Positions 6,883 to 14,817 are shown, counted from the stretch's first letter. The stretch: DNA of 64,000 nt from Mucilaginibacter ginkgonis (GCF_009754905.2 NZ_CP066775.1:682001-746000), one strand, 5' to 3'. A program made the numbers and translations. Notes: generated from the letters alone by a model not told the origin.

Positions 6883-9339
6883 ATGATAAATGTTTGGAAA
6901 GCGGCTTTCGCTTTTGTTCTGGTTTTTATAAATATTCAAATTTCTTTTAGCCAGTCTGGCGGGCGCGTTAGCGGCAGGGTAGTGGACGCTGCTACAAAGG
7001 CCCCTGTCGACTACGCCACCATTAGTATATTTAAAGCAGGCGCTTCAAGCCCGTTCAATGGCATAAGTACAGACCCTAAAGGGATGTTTGTGTTAACAGG
7101 TATCCCGGCCGGGATATATAAAATCACAATAGATTTTCTTGGCTTTCAAAAACGGACCGTCGATAACGTAGTGGTAACTGCCGGTGGCAATACTCAATTA
7201 GGCACTGTAGAATTGAATGCCTCTCAGACTACTCTTAATACTGTGAATGTCACTGCCAAGGCACCTATAGTCGAAAATAAAATCGATAAGATGGTGTACA
7301 ACGCAGCTAATGATCTTACTGCTCAAGGAGGTGTTGCAATAGATGTTTTAAAAAAGGTACCGCAGGTAAGCGTTGATATAGATGGTAATGTAGAATTACA
7401 GGGAAACGCGAACATCAGATTTCTTATCAATGGCAAACCGTCCAGTATTTTTGGCTCAAGTTTGTCAGACGCGTTGCAATCTATTCCTGCCAGTCAGATA
7501 AAAAGTGTAGAAGTAATTACAAGTCCCGGCGCCAAGTACGATGCAACGGGTACGGGGGGCATCATAAACATTGTGCTGAAAGATAGTAAGGTACAAGGGA
7601 TAAATGGTACTGTTAACCTTTCGGCCGGGACCAGGTTAGAAAATGGTTCTGCTAATCTCAATATTCGCAGCGGCAACTTTGGGGCTGGTGCTTTCTTTAG
7701 CGGTAATGAACAGTTAAATTCTACAATTTATACATCCAACAACCGTACATCCACCAATGCCGCGAATAACACCACAACAACTTTATTACAAGACGGCAGC
7801 GGCACCACCAAACGAAACGGCTATCAGAGTGGCCTCAATTTTCAATGGGATATCACCAAACATGATAACCTAACGGGATCAGTTGGATTTAATCATTTCG
7901 CCAATAGCAATACCGGTTTAACCAATCAGCAACAGTTAACAATGGGGCTGGCGGGTATCCTGTCTAACATTCAAAGTTTACGAAACTCCGCCAGTAGTTT
8001 TAGTGCGCATTCAACAGATTACAGTCTGGATTATAAAAAGACATTTAAAAAAGAAGACAGGGAGTTACAAATACTTTACTCATCCAGTTACGGGAAAAAT
8101 ACGTCGTTTTACCAGCAGCAACAAAGTTATTTGGGGGGCCTTTATCCAACTTCGGCATCGATAGCTAACAACCCCGGCAAAAGCAACGAGACAGATATTG
8201 CTATTGATTACACAGACCCTTTAACCAAATACCTTACCTTGGAGACGGGACTTAAAACTGTTATTGAAAATTACAGCAGCAATACAAATACCGATAGTTT
8301 ATTGGCAAACGGTAATTATGGGCATAACGCCAATCAAACTTATGGTTTTAACTACAGCCGAAAAGTTTATGCCGGGTATATTTCAGGTTCGTTCTCATTA
8401 TTTAATAAGGCATTAGAAGGCAAAACGGGTTTACGATATGAACGAACCAATACCAGTGCAGATTTTCCGGGCACCAATATACCCGGCTACAACACGTTCG
8501 CTCCGTCGTTTTTGCTATCTCATAAAATGAAAAATAGTCAATCGATCAAAATCGCTTATTCTTATCGTGTAGAACGGCCAGATTATGGCGACCTTAATCC
8601 GTTTTACAACATCAGCGATCCGCATAACATCAGCACGGGTAACCCAAACCTAAAACCCGAGATAGGGCACAATTATGAACTGGGTTACAGCAAGGGTTTT
8701 AATAGCGGGGCAAGTTTTACAGCATCTCTTTTTTATCGCTATAATACTCAGGATATTCAAGCATTTAGCACTTACTACGACACGCTAAGCATTGGCGGTA
8801 CCAGGTACAATAATGTAACGCTAACCCAACGTTACAATATTGGTTCACAAACCGGTGTCGGTGCCAATTTGTATGGATCAGTACCGGTCGGGAAGTTCAA
8901 CTTTCGCACAAATGTGCAACTAGGCGTCCGCTCAAACAGCACACAAGGTTTGGCTACTGTTAGCGGTTTTACTTACAGAATAAATTTAAATGCCAGCTAT
9001 GAATTTCCTAAAAACCTTATAGCAGAAGTGTTTGGTAATTACAATTCGAGCCAGAAGAATATACAAGGCACACGCCCGGGTTTTGGTTTTTACAGCATTG
9101 CCGTGCGGAAACAATTTTGGAATAAGATGGCTAGTGTTGGGCTAACCACCGCGACACCTTTTTCAGAATTTGTTAATCAAACGTCCACCACTTATGGGTC
9201 TAATTTTTACCAGAGTAATTTACGCCGGGTTCCATTCCGGTCGTTCGGCATCAGCTTGAGTTACAAGTTTGGCAAATTGGAATTCAAGAAAGGGAAAGAT
9301 GAAAATGGCCAAATGTCTGTACCGGATCCCGGCAACTAA
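6883..9339 (+). CDS. Outer-membrane beta-barrel protein, TonB-receptor-like
   Basis: An 818-residue outer-membrane protein. The signal peptide ends near residue 23 (SFSQ). A carboxypeptidase-regulatory-like beta-sandwich follows (about 27-110, VSGRVVDAATKAPVDYAT). Then comes a plug-like domain (about 130-225, with INGKPSS and GAKYDATGTGGIINIVLK), and the rest is a Ser/Thr/Asn-rich barrel ending FGISLSYKFGKLEF plus a short polar tail. It is shorter than SusC and lacks an STN domain and a partner SusD, so it belongs to the Bacteroidota outer-membrane beta-barrel family rather than to a nutrient SusCD pair. It follows the frameshifted glycosidase on the same strand, but the two need not be linked in function. 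Substrate unknown. Confidence 0.85.
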   Translation: MINVWKAAFAFVLVFINIQISFSQSGGRVSGRVVDAATKAPVDYATISIFKAGASSPFNGISTDPKGMFVLTGIPAGIYKITIDFLGFQKRTVDNVVVTAGGNTQLGTVELNASQTTLNTVNVTAKAPIVENKIDKMVYNAANDLTAQGGVAIDVLKKVPQVSVDIDGNVELQGNANIRFLINGKPSSIFGSSLSDALQSIPASQIKSVEVITSPGAKYDATGTGGIINIVLKDSKVQGINGTVNLSAGTRLENGSANLNIRSGNFGAGAFFSGNEQLNSTIYTSNNRTSTNAANNTTTTLLQDGSGTTKRNGYQSGLNFQWDITKHDNLTGSVGFNHFANSNTGLTNQQQLTMGLAGILSNIQSLRNSASSFSAHSTDYSLDYKKTFKKEDRELQILYSSSYGKNTSFYQQQQSYLGGLYPTSASIANNPGKSNETDIAIDYTDPLTKYLTLETGLKTVIENYSSNTNTDSLLANGNYGHNANQTYGFNYSRKVYAGYISGSFSLFNKALEGKTGLRYERTNTSADFPGTNIPGYNTFAPSFLLSHKMKNSQSIKIAYSYRVERPDYGDLNPFYNISDPHNISTGNPNLKPEIGHNYELGYSKGFNSGASFTASLFYRYNTQDIQAFSTYYDTLSIGGTRYNNVTLTQRYNIGSQTGVGANLYGSVPVGKFNFRTNVQLGVRSNSTQGLATVSGFTYRINLNASYEFPKNLIAEVFGNYNSSQKNIQGTRPGFGFYSIAVRKQFWNKMASVGLTTATPFSEFVNQTSTTYGSNFYQSNLRRVPFRSFGISLSYKFGKLEFKKGKDENGQMSVPDPGN

Positions 9340-9372
9340 GACAACAATTATGTGGTTCAAATAATTGTTGTC
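9340..9372. terminator. 11-bp perfect inverted repeat
   Basis: GACAACAATTA at 9340-9350 pairs perfectly with TAATTGTTGTC at 9362-9372 across an 11-nt loop, directly after the stop codon of the barrel gene. There is no T-run, so it is a weak terminator candidate. The right arm also contains the TTG elements of the next promoter, so it may act as an operator instead. Confidence 0.55.
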
Positions 9373-9392
9373 ACTCTAGACCTTTATATTTG
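9365..9392 (+). promoter_or_regulatory. Bacteroidota-type promoter (TTG ... TATATTTG)
   Basis: TATATTTG at 9385-9392 fits the TAnnTTTG -7 box of Bacteroidota sigma-ABfr, with TTG 17 bp upstream at 9365-9367. The box ends 6 bp before the ATG at 9399, so transcription would start at or next to the start codon. Confidence 0.6.
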
Positions 9393-9398
9393 CCAAAT

Positions 9399-10256
9399 AT
9401 GAATAGCGTAAAAATTGGTTGGGCCGGCCTGGGCAACATGGGTACGCCAATGGTTAAAAATCTATTGAATGCGGGTTTCAGTGTCGAGGTGTTTAACCGC
9501 TCCCGCGACAAAGAACATGAGGCCATTGAAGCCGGTGCGCAATCCGCGGCTGATCTGCGAGTATTGGCTGAGGATAACGATATAATTTTTGTAATGGTGT
9601 CTGACGATGCCGCTGTTAAGGATATTTTCAATTCCGACACGGGCTTGCTGAGTGGTGAGGTCTCAGGTAAGTTGTTTATTAACGTCAGCACGGTTTCGCC
9701 CGATACCTCAAAGTTATTAGATGAATGGTGCTGCAATAAAGGCGCGGCATTTTTAGAAGCGCCGGTATCGGGTAGCGTAAAGCCTGCGCAGGATGCCACG
9801 CTTATATTTATGATTGGCGGTGATGCCGCGGACTTTGAACGGGCTAAACCCGTTTTGGAAAGATTAGGCAAACTTCACGTTCATGTCGGCGCGGCAGGGA
9901 CCGGCAGCGCGGCTAAACTAGCGATAAATTATCTGTTAGGCTTAAACCTGCAAGGCCTGGCAGAAACAGTATTGTTCGCTAACGCGAACGGTGTAAAAAC
10001 CGAAGATATGCTCACCATTGTGAATGAGGGCGCCATTGGCAATGGTATCACCAAACTGAAATCGGCATCGATATTAAGCAATAATTTCCCCGCTGCATTT
10101 GCTTTAAAGCATTTGGCTAAAGACGTTCGCTTAGCCACAGAGCAAGGCATGAATACCCCACTTTCAAAGCCGCTATATGAGTCATTTACACAAGCTCGCG
10201 ATAGCGGTCTTGGCGACGAGGATGTGATGGCTATTATAAAATATCTGCAACGCTAA
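9399..10256 (+). CDS. 3-hydroxyisobutyrate dehydrogenase-like NAD(P) oxidoreductase
   Basis: A cytosolic dehydrogenase of the beta-hydroxyacid dehydrogenase family, which oxidises short 3-hydroxy acids or reduces semialdehydes with NAD(P). The Rossmann motif GWAGLGNMGTPMVKNLL is at the N terminus. The substrate-binding region FLEAPVSGSVKPAQ and the catalytic-lysine region (GSAAKLAINYLLG) follow, then a helical C-terminal domain. The chosen ATG (MNSVKIG) gives 285 residues, the usual length; an upstream TTG would fall inside the -7 box. The exact substrate (3-hydroxyisobutyrate, glyoxylate/succinic semialdehyde, tartronate semialdehyde) cannot be decided from context. Confidence 0.88.
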   Translation: MNSVKIGWAGLGNMGTPMVKNLLNAGFSVEVFNRSRDKEHEAIEAGAQSAADLRVLAEDNDIIFVMVSDDAAVKDIFNSDTGLLSGEVSGKLFINVSTVSPDTSKLLDEWCCNKGAAFLEAPVSGSVKPAQDATLIFMIGGDAADFERAKPVLERLGKLHVHVGAAGTGSAAKLAINYLLGLNLQGLAETVLFANANGVKTEDMLTIVNEGAIGNGITKLKSASILSNNFPAAFALKHLAKDVRLATEQGMNTPLSKPLYESFTQARDSGLGDEDVMAIIKYLQR

Positions 10257-10356
10257 TTCGCCAAGGTTTAAATTATTTCTGCAGCTTACAAACCCATTCG
10301 CCGGGTTACTGTTAATTTTTACAAGCGCGAACAAACGCTTAAAAAACGTAGGCAGT

Positions 10357-10743
10357 ATGGATACCAGAAACATAAAAAAGGCAGCAAGGATTTTGTTGGG
10401 TGCGAACCTCGTTTTCGCGGGAATAGGTCACCTTACCTTTGTAAGGCGGGAGTTTCGCGCGCAGGTGCCTAACTGGGTGCCGCTTAAAAAAGATGATACT
10501 GTCGTTTACTCAGGTATCGCCGAGATCGCCTTGGGTGCTGCATTGGTATTTACGCCAGAAAAATATGAAGATGCCGTAGGCAAAGTAGCCGCCGGATTTT
10601 TTACCGCGGTATTCCCCGGTAATGTGGCACAATACACAGAAAGGCGCAGCGCTTTCGGTTTAAATACCGATGGTAAAAGATTGGGCAGGCTGTTCTTTCA
10701 ACCCCTGTTGGTGTACTGGGCGCTTGCCAGCACAAGCAAATAA
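10357..10743 (+). CDS. DoxX-like membrane protein
   Basis: A 128-residue, mostly hydrophobic protein with about four membrane segments. The motif GHLTFVRREFRAQVPNWVP near residues 23-41 and the GIAEIALGAALVF segment are typical of the small DoxX-like family in Bacteroidota. The biochemical role of these proteins is poorly known; DoxX relatives have been tied to redox and stress responses. It converges on the small minus-strand gene that follows, with the stop codons adjacent. Confidence 0.8.
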   Translation: MDTRNIKKAARILLGANLVFAGIGHLTFVRREFRAQVPNWVPLKKDDTVVYSGIAEIALGAALVFTPEKYEDAVGKVAAGFFTAVFPGNVAQYTERRSAFGLNTDGKRLGRLFFQPLLVYWALASTSK

Positions 10744-10923
10744 TTATTTCTCTTCGGAATGCTTTTTAAAATGCAGGCGCGCTTGCTTTAAGCCGGTGGC
10801 TATGGCTTCGCCTTCATTACCTGTAGTTTTTAAAACTTCATTAGCGATCTCCACAGCTTTGTCGCGAATCTTTTTGGGCTGATTCTTATAACTGGGTGGG
10901 TAAGTTCCGTTGTACCAGGGCAT
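10744..10923 (-). CDS. Small 59-residue protein, ChaB/DUF2188-like
   Basis: Read on the minus strand, this gives MPWYNGTYPPSYKNQPKK followed by IRDKAVEIANEVLK and GEAIATGLKQARLHF, then a stop. The pattern (short Pro/Tyr N terminus, IR.KAVEIAN, then EGEAIA.G...A) is that of small ChaB or DUF2188-like proteins. The motif-level match and a start codon that leaves the divergent 63-bp element upstream support a real gene despite its size. It converges tail to tail with the DoxX-like gene. Function unknown. Confidence 0.7.
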   Translation of the reverse strand: MPWYNGTYPPSYKNQPKKIRDKAVEIANEVLKTTGNEGEAIATGLKQARLHFKKHSEEK

Positions 10924-10981
10924 AGTTGGCGTTTATGTAATAAACACACGATCACCTATAATTGTTGCCCTAATATTGCGG

Positions 10982-11044
10982 GTGTAACATGTGACAATTT
11001 TCTTACGAATACTTACTTATTGGTATCTGACAGACATTTGTCAG
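10982..11044 (-). repeat. 63-bp interspersed element, copy 2
   Basis: Inverted relative to the copy at 76-138 and the same length. The palindrome GTGTAACATGTGACAA is at 10982-10997, the core ATACTTACTTATTGGTAT ends at 11026, and the hairpin CTGACA-N6-TGTCAG is at 11027-11044. It lies in the divergent promoter region between the 59-residue gene and, before the IS insertion, the DUF3140 gene. Confidence 0.6.
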
Positions 11045-11152
11045 TGTTGTAATAAGTTGAGTTTCAACCATGCATAATTATGTCAGTGTTTCAGTTTTAC
11101 AATAATTACTGACTTGTCCTGAAATAAGTTTACAGAAAAGTAGAGGAACAAG

Positions 11153-11461
11153 ATGGACAAATGGAAAGCGGAGCGTATCATACATGAGCGTGAGATCATG
11201 GGTAAGAGTTTGCGTACCTTAGCAAAAAAGTACGGCGTATCACCCACAACTATTTCCCGCATAGTGAACAAGGACAAGTTAAACGAAAAGGCATTGAGAA
11301 GTTCGAAGAAGACAGTTCTTCCCGATGATGTGTCTTTATTGAAAGCGATGTTACGGACAGAGCAGCTAAAGAATGAGCTGCTGAATAACATCATAGATAT
11401 AGCAGATAAGGAGCTGGGTACCAACATCAGAAAAAAGTCTGGCACCAGGCAGTCGGAGTAA
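11153..11461 (+). CDS. IS3-family transposase OrfA
   Basis: A 102-residue helix-turn-helix protein (KSLRTLAKKYGVSPTTISRIV at about residues 18-39) with a leucine-rich helix (LLKAMLRTEQLKNELLNNII) that would dimerise. It binds the IS ends and is the N-terminal half of the active OrfAB transposase. Near its 3' end the heptamer A AAA AAG (11431-11437), in the zero frame, is a textbook -1 slippery site. After slippage the reading frame runs open through GTC TGG CAC CAG into orfB. Confidence 0.9.
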   Translation: MDKWKAERIIHEREIMGKSLRTLAKKYGVSPTTISRIVNKDKLNEKALRSSKKTVLPDDVSLLKAMLRTEQLKNELLNNIIDIADKELGTNIRKKSGTRQSE

Positions 11462-11463
11462 GC

Positions 11464-12336
11464 ATGCAAAAACGCAGCCGCGGGCTGCGCGAGTTATGCA
11501 GACTGCTTGGTTACAGTTCACAAGCCTATTACCAGCATCACCGGTCCACAGAAATGCGGACTTTTAAACAAGAAGAAATCATTCAGCAAGTAATGGCACA
11601 CCGTCGCCGCCAGCCGCGGCTGGGTGCAAGGAAACTGCTTGAACTGATACGGCCCGGCATAGGGCGGGATGCATTCTTTGAGCTTTTGAGAGAAAACGGC
11701 TTGCTGGTGCGCAGGAAAATATACCGTACGCGTACCACCTTTTCCTGCCACCGCTTTAAGAAATACCCCGACCTGACGGGCGGCCTGGTGCCTGCAGCGC
11801 CGGGGCGGCTGTGGGTGAGCGATATCACTTACATCCGCGTGGGGCAGGGCTTTGCTTACCTGAGCCTGGTCACGGATGCTTACAGCCGAAAGATCATTGG
11901 CTTCTGTCTGAGCCATGATCTTTCTACCGGCAGCTGCCTTACAGCACTTGAAATGGCCTTATCACAAAAGCAACCCGACACCCCGCTGATCCATCATTCG
12001 GATCGCGGCACGCAATATTGCAGCGGTACCTATACAGCACTTTTGATCAAAGAAGGCATTGGTATCAGTATGACCCAAAGCGGGAACCCGCGTGATAATG
12101 CCATTGCAGAACGTGTAAACGGTATACTTAAACTTGAACTGTTAAATGAGGCTTACAAAAACCTGAGCGGTGCAACACGTGCGGTACGCAGCGCTATAAA
12201 TACTTACAACAACTTAAGGCCGCACAGCAGTATAGATATGATGACACCACAGGCAGCACACCGGGAATCCGGACCCCTCAGGCGGCGATGGCGAAACTAT
12301 TATCCCAATCATCAACAAATAACAGAGCAAGTGTAA
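11464..12336 (+). CDS. IS3-family transposase OrfB (DDE integrase)
   Basis: A 290-residue rve-type integrase core. The catalytic acidic residues are visible as D in WVSDITYI, D in HHSDRGTQYCS and E in NAIAERVNGILK, with the HTH_21 region GARKLLELI upstream. It is in the -1 frame relative to orfA, and its frame is open upstream of the ATG back to the A6G slippery site, so the main product is probably an OrfAB fusion. The C terminus (NTYNNLRPHSSIDMMTPQ) is typical of the family. No inactivating change seen. Confidence 0.93.
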   Translation: MQKRSRGLRELCRLLGYSSQAYYQHHRSTEMRTFKQEEIIQQVMAHRRRQPRLGARKLLELIRPGIGRDAFFELLRENGLLVRRKIYRTRTTFSCHRFKKYPDLTGGLVPAAPGRLWVSDITYIRVGQGFAYLSLVTDAYSRKIIGFCLSHDLSTGSCLTALEMALSQKQPDTPLIHHSDRGTQYCSGTYTALLIKEGIGISMTQSGNPRDNAIAERVNGILKLELLNEAYKNLSGATRAVRSAINTYNNLRPHSSIDMMTPQAAHRESGPLRRRWRNYYPNHQQITEQV

Positions 12337-12430
12337 ACCCCTTTAAGGACTAAAATAAAAAGTGTAAATTCAATTCAGTATTAACAATTAAAAGTGTCAA
12401 CTTTTTTTAGGACAGGTCATACTCAAAAAC

Positions 12431-12457
12431 TGTCACACATTGTCACAGGGTGTTACA
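12431..12457. promoter_or_regulatory. Three TGTnACA boxes at 10-bp spacing
   Basis: TGTCACA (12431-12437), TGTCACA (12441-12447) and TGTTACA (12451-12457) are spaced by exactly one helical turn, about 95 bp upstream of the DUF3140 gene. The same TGTnACA unit forms the palindrome of the 63-bp element on the other side of the IS. This is a plausible operator array; the regulator is unknown. Confidence 0.45.
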
Positions 12458-12551
12458 CCGGCAAATTCATGTCACCGCCAAATTTGAATTGATCGCATTG
12501 CCTTTATTAAAACCTTTTTTGTTCGGCGACATTTCATTTAAAACGCATACA

Positions 12552-12884
12552 ATGGAAACCGAAGAAAAAGAAACCATTTACAAAGAATTTAAGGATGCCG
12601 TAAACATGACAGCTGCTGCCCTGGAGAAATGGCTTAAAACAGATGAGTCTAAAAAAGTGGGTTGGGACAGCGGCGACGGCGAATCTATCGGCCACAAATC
12701 GGGGGAGCACATCGTACAAATTCTAAAGAAAAAGAAGGCTGATCTGACAGGGCCCGATTATAAGCACATGCAAAAGGTCCATGGGTATATTAAGCGCCAT
12801 ATGGCCCAAAAGCCAAAAGAGCCTAAGGATTCAAACTGGGATTACTCGCTAAAAAACTGGGGCCATGATTATTCTAAAAAGTAA
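12552..12884 (+). CDS. DUF3140 domain protein
   Basis: A 110-residue cytosolic protein. NMTAAALEKWLKTDESKKVG, ESIGHKSGEHIVQIL, DLTGPDYKHMQKVHGYIKRH and the C-terminal YSLKNWGHD match my memory of the DUF3140 family across its whole length. I start it at METEEKE, since the longer upstream frame would run through the TGTnACA operator region. Function unknown; members are often found among stress-related small genes. The IS insertion lies about 130 bp upstream and may have altered its expression. Confidence 0.8.
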   Translation: METEEKETIYKEFKDAVNMTAAALEKWLKTDESKKVGWDSGDGESIGHKSGEHIVQILKKKKADLTGPDYKHMQKVHGYIKRHMAQKPKEPKDSNWDYSLKNWGHDYSKK

Positions 12885-12996
12885 CTGTGTATTAATCATC
12901 TCAGTTGTAATTATCAGCAATATATTTTACTTGTAATTAAAACAATTGTGTTTAAAGTTGTTTTTCAAGGTGTTAATCATTACAAAAAACATCTTT

Positions 12997-13539
12997 ATGA
13001 AAAATTCAATTCAGGAATCCCGTCGCAATTTTTTGGCGACAGGAATTAAAGGGACAGCAATTTTAGGTGCTGGTGCTTTATTTGGCGGAGCAGCAATTTT
13101 ACCACTGCAAAGCTTAGCGCAATCCTCATCAGATGCAGAGTATCGCAACAAGATCGCGGCGATAGGCACCACTTCTTTGCAAACCAGCAAATTGGCGTTG
13201 ACCAAGGCATCAAACCCTATGGTAAAAATGTTCGCCAAGTTTGAGGCTGCCGAGCAGGAAGCTATGGGCGGTATTTTAAAAGACATGGGGACTACTGTAC
13301 CTTCGCCTAAACCTGCCGACGCGGAATTGCTACCTATGTTACAAAGGTTAAACGGTAAAGCTTTTGACAAAGCATACATAAGCGGGCAGATCAAAGGCCA
13401 CCAGAACTTAAAAATGGCTGTAACCGCTTATCATAATGCAACTGCCGATATCAACGCTAAGCACATTACCAGCCTGGCGTTAGCAACCATTAATGAGCAT
13501 ATAGAACTAACACAAGATCTGCTTAAACGACTAGGATAA
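12997..13539 (+). CDS. DUF4142 protein with Tat-like signal
   Basis: A 180-residue exported protein. The N terminus has the twin-arginine pattern SRRNFLATG followed by a hydrophobic stretch rich in Gly/Ala (GTAILGAGALFGGAAIL) and a likely cleavage site after SLAQ. The mature part is helical, with repeated four-helix character (KMFAKFEAAEQEAMGGILKD, INEHIELTQDLLKRLG), fitting the DUF4142/ferritin-like exported family of Bacteroidota. The start at MKNSIQES gives the Tat motif a normal distance from the N terminus. No iron-ligand set was confidently identified. Role unknown, possibly cell-envelope stress. Confidence 0.75.
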   Translation: MKNSIQESRRNFLATGIKGTAILGAGALFGGAAILPLQSLAQSSSDAEYRNKIAAIGTTSLQTSKLALTKASNPMVKMFAKFEAAEQEAMGGILKDMGTTVPSPKPADAELLPMLQRLNGKAFDKAYISGQIKGHQNLKMAVTAYHNATADINAKHITSLALATINEHIELTQDLLKRLG

Positions 13540-13541
13540 CA

Positions 13542-13570
13542 AAAAAGGCCGCCGGAAGGGCGGCCTTTTT
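13542..13570. terminator. Bidirectional intrinsic terminator
   Basis: AAAAAGGCCGCC and GGCGGCCTTTTT form a 12-bp GC-rich stem with flanking A and T runs, between the convergent DUF4142 and RidA genes. It serves both strands. Confidence 0.92.
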
Positions 13571-13962
13571 TATTTAATAACTGTAGCCTCGAATTCAATT
13601 TTCAACTCCGGAAACGCCAGCGCTTTTACCTCTAAGAGTGTCGAGGTTGGTACGCTGCCATGTTTTTGCAGCCAACCTGCTAAGGTGCCCCACGCAGCAA
13701 ACGTTTCGGGGATAGACGTTGTGTAGATATTCAAACGGACCAGGTTTTTAATCTCGTATCCGGCTTTTTCTATTACCGTCTTCAGGTTATCCAGACTTAG
13801 TGCGATCTGTTCTTCCATGGTTCCGTTAAAAGGTTGACCATCTGCAGTCATAGCGGTTTGGCCGGAGCAGTACAGCGTGCCTTCACTTTGTTTAACTTCT
13901 ATGGCTTGCGAATAGCCAAAATTATCTTGCCAGGCCCAGGGGCTGATTTTGTTTAATTCCAT
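13570..13962 (-). CDS. RidA/YjgF-family protein
   Basis: A 130-residue protein of the RidA (YjgF/YER057c/UK114) family, small trimeric enzymes that hydrolyse reactive enamine/imine intermediates from PLP enzymes. Visible family features are GTLYCSGQTAMTADGQP, the helix EEQIALSLDNLKTVIEKAG, NLVRLNIYTT, and the C-terminal PTSTLLEVKALAFPELKIEFEATVI. The usual arginine that binds the substrate carboxylate (normally in a PxR.. segment) is not obvious, since the segment reads VPTSTLLEV. This may therefore be a non-archetypal Rid subfamily member. It converges with the DUF4142 gene. Confidence 0.85.
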   Translation of the reverse strand: MELNKISPWAWQDNFGYSQAIEVKQSEGTLYCSGQTAMTADGQPFNGTMEEQIALSLDNLKTVIEKAGYEIKNLVRLNIYTTSIPETFAAWGTLAGWLQKHGSVPTSTLLEVKALAFPELKIEFEATVIK

Positions 13963-14142
13963 TGTGATTTTTTTTAATCAAGACCACCATTTTCAACAAC
14001 GCGTTACGCATAACCCTGATTTTTTTTGAAACAAACATGTTACAACATTTAGTTGTAGTTTTTGCGGTACTACAGGATTAAAAACAACGTTTATGATATT
14101 AAAAAGCCCGTTTTACAGGCGGTTGAATTGAATATCAGTTAG

Positions 14143-14157
14143 GTGTCATGTTGACAC
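14143..14157. promoter_or_regulatory. Palindrome GTGTCA-TGT-TGACAC
   Basis: A perfect 6-bp inverted repeat with a 3-nt centre, 79 bp upstream of the ECF sigma-factor gene. It resembles the TGTnACA-type sites near 0.1, 11 and 12.4 kb. Likely an operator; the regulator is unknown. Confidence 0.4.
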
Positions 14158-14235
14158 GATGTGGTTGATATTTTTATGATTTTTAAAGAATTTTGCTGCC
14201 TGTAAGCGTCGGATTACATCTACTAGCGTACTATA

Positions 14236-14817
14236 ATGCAAGAATTGTCTATCCTGTCTGATCATGAATTGATCACGTTGCTAAAGCAAGACAGACGTAG
14301 TGCGTTTCAGGAACTTTACAACAGATATTGGCGCACATTATACAATGATGCCTACAAGCGTTTGAAAGACAAGCAACTGTGCGAAGAGGTGGTGCAAGAA
14401 GTATTCATTAATCTTTGGCAAAAACGCGAAGGCATACAGATCAATAGCACGGTAGGCGGTTACCTGCACACCGCGGTAAGCAACCTGGTTATCGATTTCT
14501 TTCGTAAAGACTCGGTGCGGGCCCGTTACCGCGAACACTACAAATTATTTAACAGTGAGGTAGATGATACCACCCAGACTGAGATCGATTTAAGGGAGCT
14601 CTCTCAAACTATTGCTGCCGAAGTAAGCCGCCTGCCCGATAAATGCCGCTCTGTGTATGAACTTAGTCGCAAGGAGCACAAGTCGAACAAAGAAATAGCG
14701 CGGGAACTGAGTATATCTGAAAAAACTGTCGAAAATCATATCACCAACGCCCTCAGGAAGTTACGGCTAAGCCTTGGCCATTACTTACTGCTCATATTGC
14801 TGCTGGTTGTGCAGTAG
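14236..14817 (+). CDS. ECF RNA polymerase sigma factor, Bacteroidota PUL type
   Basis: A 193-residue sigma-70 family extracytoplasmic-function factor that directs RNA polymerase to the SusCD-type locus downstream. Region 2 is at about 20-90 (AFQELYNRYWRTLYNDAYKR ... EVVQEVFINLWQKRE), and region 4 at about 125-180 with the HTH SNKEIARELSISEKTVENH. Length and motifs match the Bacteroidetes family 1 of ECF factors. It is followed by a FecR-type anti-sigma gene and an STN-containing SusC, the standard trans-envelope signalling set. Confidence 0.92.
   Translation: MQELSILSDHELITLLKQDRRSAFQELYNRYWRTLYNDAYKRLKDKQLCEEVVQEVFINLWQKREGIQINSTVGGYLHTAVSNLVIDFFRKDSVRARYREHYKLFNSEVDDTTQTEIDLRELSQTIAAEVSRLPDKCRSVYELSRKEHKSNKEIARELSISEKTVENHITNALRKLRLSLGHYLLLILLLVVQ

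Larger units (their letters stand above)
11110..12419 (+). mobile_element. IS3-family insertion sequence, complete
   Basis: A 1310-bp element bounded by imperfect inverted repeats of about 26 bp: left end TGACTTGTCCTGAAATAAGT, right end (reverse complement) TGACCTGTCCTAAAAAAAGT, with TG...CA termini. It is flanked by a 3-bp direct repeat TAC (11107-11109 and 12420-12422), a target duplication typical of IS3. It holds two transposase frames in the usual orfA/orfB arrangement. All parts look intact, so it may be active. It inserted into an intergenic control region rich in TGTnACA motifs. Confidence 0.92.

Noticed and set aside
11083..11469. Minus-strand 128-codon frame over the IS orfA
   Set aside because: It is antisense to a well-supported transposase gene and shows no motif.
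12450..12551. N-terminal extension of the DUF3140 protein
   Set aside because: It would be translated from the TGTnACA operator region and has no family match; the METEEKE start fits.
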